Assembly: GCA_016934395.1 (NCBI GenBank)
Contig: JAFGSZ010000013.1
Span: 124,001-188,000 of the forward strand
Source: Bacteroidales bacterium
Lineage (GTDB): Bacteria > Bacteroidota > Bacteroidia > Bacteroidales > UBA10428
DNA: 64,000 nt
Reading direction: 5' to 3'
The translations under genes were made by a program, and so were the position numbers. The notes under the pieces were generated by a model. The model searched no databases. It saw only the letters and a list, made by a program, of their open reading frames with translations, and was not told the origin of the DNA. This document shows, piece after piece, positions 60,426 through 64,000 of this stretch. Position 1 is the stretch's first letter. Each line of letters begins with the position of its first letter.

Positions 60426-62789
60426 ATGAGATTTCTAACCTTATTACTTGCAATATATCTCTCCTTTCTTTCAGGGTACGGGCAAACCAAATATACAATA
60501 AGTGGTACTATTTCAGATGAAACCGGGGAAGAACTAATTGGAGCCAATATATATATACATAATTTAAAAGCCGGGGCGGTTTCTAATGCCTTTGGATTTT
60601 ATTCCATTACACTCCCGTCAGGAGAATATACCATCTCCTATTCATATGTGGGTTATAATACCCATACAATAGAAGTTGAACTAAATGAAAACAGAAAAAT
60701 TAATATAAACCTCGAACCCGGATCGCGGGAAATCGAATCGGTTGAAATAAGAGCTGAACGAAGGGATGCCAATGTGCGAAAAGTGGAAATGAGCACCGAA
60801 AAACTTCAAATGAAAACACTTAAACGATTGCCGGTAATTTTTGGTGAAACCGATGTGATTAAGACTATAAGTTTACTACCGGGAGTTCAGGCAAGTAACG
60901 AGGCTTCAGGAGGTTTTCATGTCCGCGGTGGCAGTATCGATCAGAACCTGATTCTGCTTGATGATGCGCCGGTTTATAATGCATCGCATGCCGTAGGCTT
61001 TTTTTCTGTATTTAATGGGGATGCGCTGAAAGATGTTAAACTATACAAAGGAGGAATTCCCCCGGAATACGGAGGAAGATTATCATCTATTTTGGATATC
61101 CGCATGAAAGACGGGAATAACGACCATATTAACTTAGAAGGAGGAATCGGAATGATTTCCAGCCGGCTTTCAATTGACGGGCCGATTAACAAAGAAAACG
61201 GATCATTTATTATTGCCGGGCGCAGAACCTATGCAGACTTGCTTTTATTATTTGCCAAAGACTCTCTTGCTAAACAAAGTGCATTGTTTTTTTATGATCT
61301 AAATACCAAAATAAATTACAAAATTAACGATCGGAACCGCATATTTCTATCCGGGTATTTTGGCCGCGATGTAGTTAAACTTGGTTCCCTGCTCCGGCAG
61401 GATTACGGAAACACTACCGCAACGCTTCGCTGGAACCATCTTTTTTCAGACAGATTGTTTTCTAATCTTACCTTAATCTACAGTAACTATAACTATGATC
61501 TGGGTGTGAGTGAAAGTATGATGAGTATGGACTGGAAAACGAACATCATTGATGTAAACGTTAAACTTGATTTAAGTTATTTTATAAATCCAAACAATAC
61601 CCTTAAATTCGGAATAGGCTCCATACACCATGATTTTAATCCGGGCAAAGTAAGTTCATTAATTGATACCGTTGTTTACAATTACGATGTGCCTAATACT
61701 TATTCCTGGGAACATGGTTTTTATATTCAAAACGAACAAAATATTACAAAAAACCTGTCGTTGTTTTATGGATTCCGGTTTTCGGTTTTTCAGAATGTAG
61801 GAAAAAGCAAATACTTTCTATATGATTCATCCAATCCGTTACGATACGAAATTTCAGATACTATAAATCAGGGTTGGGGACAAGTATATAACACCTATTC
61901 CGGTTTTGAACCCAGGCTTGCCCTGCGATATGCATTTAATGATAAAAGTTCTGTAAAAGCCAGTTACAACAGGATGTTTCAATATATTCACCTGGCAAGT
62001 AATAGCACAAGTTCACTGCCGATAGATGTATGGTTTCCCAGTTCTCCGAATGTAAAACCTCAGATTGCAGACCAGGTAGCTTTTGGATATTTCAGGAATT
62101 TTAACAATAACCTGATTGAAACATCTGTGGAGTTATATTATAAAAACAACCAGAATGCCATTGATTTCAGGGACCATGCCGAACTCATTTTAAATGATAA
62201 ATATGAAGGAGAGTTACGATTTGGTGAATCCTGGTCTTATGGAGCGGAATTTATGATAAAAAAACCGGAGGGTAGATTAAACGGCTGGATTAGCTATACC
62301 TATTCAAGAACCTTAAGGAAAATTCCGGAAATAAATAACGGCAAAACCTATTCTGCCCCCCACGATAAACCACACGATATTTCCGTGGTATTATCTTATG
62401 ATATTAATGATAAAATAAATGTTTCAGCAAACTGGGTATATTCATCAGCACCTCCCCGCACTATGCCAACCGGTAGGTTTGAGTATATGGGAAAAGTAGC
62501 GCCGGTATACTCAGACAGGAATACAATAAGAATTTATGACTATCACCGTATGGACCTAGCTGTAACCCTTTACGGGAAAAAACCACAGGAAAGAAAACCC
62601 AGAAAAGATGGTAAATCCAGAAGCAAATATGAAAGTAACTGGAATTTTTCTCTTTATAACGTTTATGCAAGGCATAATCCGCTTACTATTAGTTTTACAG
62701 AATCGGAGGATAACCCGGAAATTACTGAGGCTTCAATGATATATCTCTATTCCGTTGTGCCGTCGATAACCTATAATTTTAAATTTTAG
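60426..62789 (+). CDS. TonB-dependent receptor with N-terminal carboxypeptidase-regulatory-like domain
   Basis: About 787 residues from the ATG at 60426 (MRFLTLLLAIYLS, signal peptide to about 20); the in-frame TTG at 60399 would add nine residues before a poor signal. A CarboxypepD_reg-like domain follows (YTISGTISDETGEELIGANI and onward), then the plug (VIKTISLLPGVQASNEASGG, VRGGSIDQNLILLDDAPVYN) and a 22-strand-type barrel ending in VPSITYNFKF. It imports a bulky substrate, energised by TonB. The DUF4249 lipoprotein gene follows 11 bp later, making a receptor/surface-lipoprotein pair. Confidence 0.93.
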   Translation: MRFLTLLLAIYLSFLSGYGQTKYTISGTISDETGEELIGANIYIHNLKAGAVSNAFGFYSITLPSGEYTISYSYVGYNTHTIEVELNENRKININLEPGSREIESVEIRAERRDANVRKVEMSTEKLQMKTLKRLPVIFGETDVIKTISLLPGVQASNEASGGFHVRGGSIDQNLILLDDAPVYNASHAVGFFSVFNGDALKDVKLYKGGIPPEYGGRLSSILDIRMKDGNNDHINLEGGIGMISSRLSIDGPINKENGSFIIAGRRTYADLLLLFAKDSLAKQSALFFYDLNTKINYKINDRNRIFLSGYFGRDVVKLGSLLRQDYGNTTATLRWNHLFSDRLFSNLTLIYSNYNYDLGVSESMMSMDWKTNIIDVNVKLDLSYFINPNNTLKFGIGSIHHDFNPGKVSSLIDTVVYNYDVPNTYSWEHGFYIQNEQNITKNLSLFYGFRFSVFQNVGKSKYFLYDSSNPLRYEISDTINQGWGQVYNTYSGFEPRLALRYAFNDKSSVKASYNRMFQYIHLASNSTSSLPIDVWFPSSPNVKPQIADQVAFGYFRNFNNNLIETSVELYYKNNQNAIDFRDHAELILNDKYEGELRFGESWSYGAEFMIKKPEGRLNGWISYTYSRTLRKIPEINNGKTYSAPHDKPHDISVVLSYDINDKINVSANWVYSSAPPRTMPTGRFEYMGKVAPVYSDRNTIRIYDYHRMDLAVTLYGKKPQERKPRKDGKSRSKYESNWNFSLYNVYARHNPLTISFTESEDNPEITEASMIYLYSVVPSITYNFKF

Positions 62790-62800
62790 AGAAAATTAAT

Positions 62801-63664
62801 ATGATCAAACATTTATTATACATTAGTAGTGTATTGCTTATAGCAGGACTATTTAATTCCTGTGAAGACAAAATTGATATTGATTTAAATGATGAGCACA
62901 ATCAGCGGCTTGTTATTGAAGGTCGGTTTACCAATGAAAACAAAATCCATGAAATTACATTAAGCAGAACTGCAAGTTATTTTGCCAATGCCCCTGCTCC
63001 GCGTGAATCCGGAGCATCAATAGTACTAACTGACGGAACAATTTCCATTCCCTATTTTGAGAACTCTTCCATCCGGGGGCTATACCAGACCAACACATCT
63101 GTGGCAGGAATAATTGGAAATGACTATAAATTATCCATTGAAACAAATAATAACGAAAACTTTGAAGCTAAAACCCAAATGGACATTGTTGCCCAAATGG
63201 ACAGCATTACCTGGGAATATGAATATGTTGACTTTATTGAAGAAGGATTTTATATCCTTAAATTATGGGCTAATGAACCCGCCGGTAAAGGAAATATATA
63301 TATGTTTAATGTGTATGTAAATGATTCCCTGGATAACAAAACCTTAAGCCAGACCAGCTTTCAGACTGATGAATATTTTGACGGGCAATACCTTCCCGGC
63401 GCAGAAATTTATTATATCGAAGAAGAAAAATTAATTGCTGGTTCCAATCATATTCAGGTGGATATGCTTTCAATTACACGCGATGAATACGATTATAATG
63501 TAGCATTTATTGCTGAAACTGATTATAGTGGAAGCATTTTTTCAGGTCCGCCGGCAAATATCCCTTCAAATTTAAAAAGTACAGATGGCGGTCTTGACGG
63601 TCTCGGATTCTTCAGCGTTTCGGCAGTTACTTCTTATGCGTTTGAAATAATAAAACCAGAATAA
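62801..63664 (+). CDS. DUF4249 surface lipoprotein
   Basis: A 287-residue lipoprotein (hydrophobic 4-17, Cys21 in FNSC). The start EDKIDIDLNDEHNQRLVIEG and the order of beta-rich blocks match DUF4249, a family encoded next to TonB receptors in Bacteroidota, probably as a surface ligand-binding partner analogous to SusD. It begins 11 bp after the receptor stop and is translated from the same message. The ligand is unknown. It converges with the DsbD-like gene, 9 bp away. Confidence 0.85.
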   Translation: MIKHLLYISSVLLIAGLFNSCEDKIDIDLNDEHNQRLVIEGRFTNENKIHEITLSRTASYFANAPAPRESGASIVLTDGTISIPYFENSSIRGLYQTNTSVAGIIGNDYKLSIETNNNENFEAKTQMDIVAQMDSITWEYEYVDFIEEGFYILKLWANEPAGKGNIYMFNVYVNDSLDNKTLSQTSFQTDEYFDGQYLPGAEIYYIEEEKLIAGSNHIQVDMLSITRDEYDYNVAFIAETDYSGSIFSGPPANIPSNLKSTDGGLDGLGFFSVSAVTSYAFEIIKPE

Positions 63665-63673
63665 ATATCCGGA

Positions 63674-64000
63674 TTAGAAATTCTTTTTCCCTTCTTCAAG
63701 CCAGTTTGCCAGATTTTCAACATTTGTATCGTAAAAATATGGCTTCTCCGTAATCAATTCCCCGTTATTATCTAAAATTACATACATGGGCAGGGCATTT
63801 GAATTAAACCGGGATACCTGGAAATCCTTGTTCTTTTTCCCCATTGTTTTTTTAACTTTTCCGTCTATTTCAGAAGTAATCCATTCCGACTCGGGGAGTT
63901 TGGTTTTATCGTCTGTATATAAAGCCAATACTACAAAATCCTCAGATAACTTTTTTTGAATTCTGGGATCAGACCACACCACAGCATACATCTGTTTGCA
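63674..64000 (-). CDS. Thioredoxin-like/DsbD-type protein, C-terminal part (cut by window edge)
   Basis: A minus-strand frame continues past the right edge: before the first Met of the visible part the frame reads Cys-Lys-Gln, then Met-Tyr-Ala-Val-Val-Trp-Ser-Asp-Pro. This fits the second Cys of the CxxC in a DsbD-type thioredoxin domain (C-x-x-C-R/K-x-M...V-W-x-D-P). The 105 visible residues end in ANWLEEGKKNF. The family transfers electrons to periplasmic thiol proteins or acts in cytochrome c maturation. The membrane domain would lie beyond the window. Confidence 0.75.
   Translation of the reverse strand, partial: CKQMYAVVWSDPRIQKKLSEDFVVLALYTDDKTKLPESEWITSEIDGKVKKTMGKKNKDFQVSRFNSNALPMYVILDNNGELITEKPYFYDTNVENLANWLEEGKKNF

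Noticed and set aside
1-64000. tRNA/rRNA genes, CRISPR arrays, transposons or phage islands
   Set aside because: No cloverleaf-like T-arm sequences, rRNA stretches, regular spacer repeats, terminal inverted repeats or transposase/integrase motifs were found.

Overview
This 64 kb window looks like a chromosome segment from a member of the Bacteroidota, plausibly the Bacteroidales/Marinilabiliales side of the phylum. The DNA is AT-rich. Several genes are preceded by the phylum's -33 TTTG / -7 TAnnTTTG promoter pattern, and Shine-Dalgarno sequences are nearly absent. Many products belong to families typical of the phylum: a GldA/F/G-type ABC system, a TonB-dependent receptor with a DUF4249 lipoprotein, DUF3078, DUF4924, DUF1573 and a GIN-domain lipoprotein. 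I see no rRNA, tRNA, CRISPR array, transposase, integrase or phage gene. The segment reads as core chromosome with a few poorly described modules. Family names were assigned by reading the sequence, without a database search.

Layout. 0-9.4 kb: a truncated TetR regulator diverges from a lipoprotein hydrolase, followed by CorA, an MFS carrier, small stand-alone proteins (SRPBCC, DUF1003, a YkgJ-type Cys cluster, STAS), an orphan LarE, and an alpha/beta hydrolase-PgeF pair. 9.5-20 kb: homoserine dehydrogenase, a membrane-bound C39-like protein lacking its catalytic Cys, a Na/Pi cotransporter, an M24 peptidase-cupin-MBL operon, glutamate dehydrogenase, a small secreted protein with E-x-W-M repeats behind a sigma54-like promoter, RmuC and a ferredoxin. 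20-31 kb: an operon of a large beta-propeller/beta-barrel protein, a half-size TSUP carrier and an M20 amidohydrolase, then a DUF1573 protein, MeaB, lipoamide dehydrogenase and an outer-membrane barrel. 31-44 kb: a TPR protein, acyl-CoA ligase, D-amino-acid aminotransferase, Hsp15, DUF4924, DUF3078, a DCC protein, a flavin reductase, and a four-gene BASS-PlsC-SDR-VOC operon. 44-56 kb: the gldA-F-G-DUF4340 operon, Hsp20, a winged-helix regulator with a membrane protein, ribokinase, M3 peptidase, an EamA exporter and Lnt. 56-64 kb: an ECF sigma/anti-sigma module continuing into envelope proteins, a strong terminator, the TonB receptor/DUF4249 pair, and a truncated DsbD/thioredoxin-like gene.

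How the genes fit together. Much of the window concerns the cell envelope: lipoprotein acylation (Lnt), phospholipid acyl transfer (PlsC), ABC-2 export (GldAFG), outer-membrane barrels and the sigma-factor module. The central metabolic genes (gdhA, hom, lpd, meaB, fadD, dat, rbsK) are ordinary. The most striking regulatory signals are two sigma54-type promoters. One is upstream of hsp20 and is paired with two copies of a 17-bp NtrC-like palindrome 32 bp apart. The other is upstream of the E-x-W-M protein and has two CG-TTTT-CG sites 22 bp apart. The most interesting gene group is the ECF sigma operon at 56.1-60.3 kb, which joins a non-zinc anti-sigma factor to two putative beta-helix proteins and two barrels, one of which has a paralogue 30 kb away.
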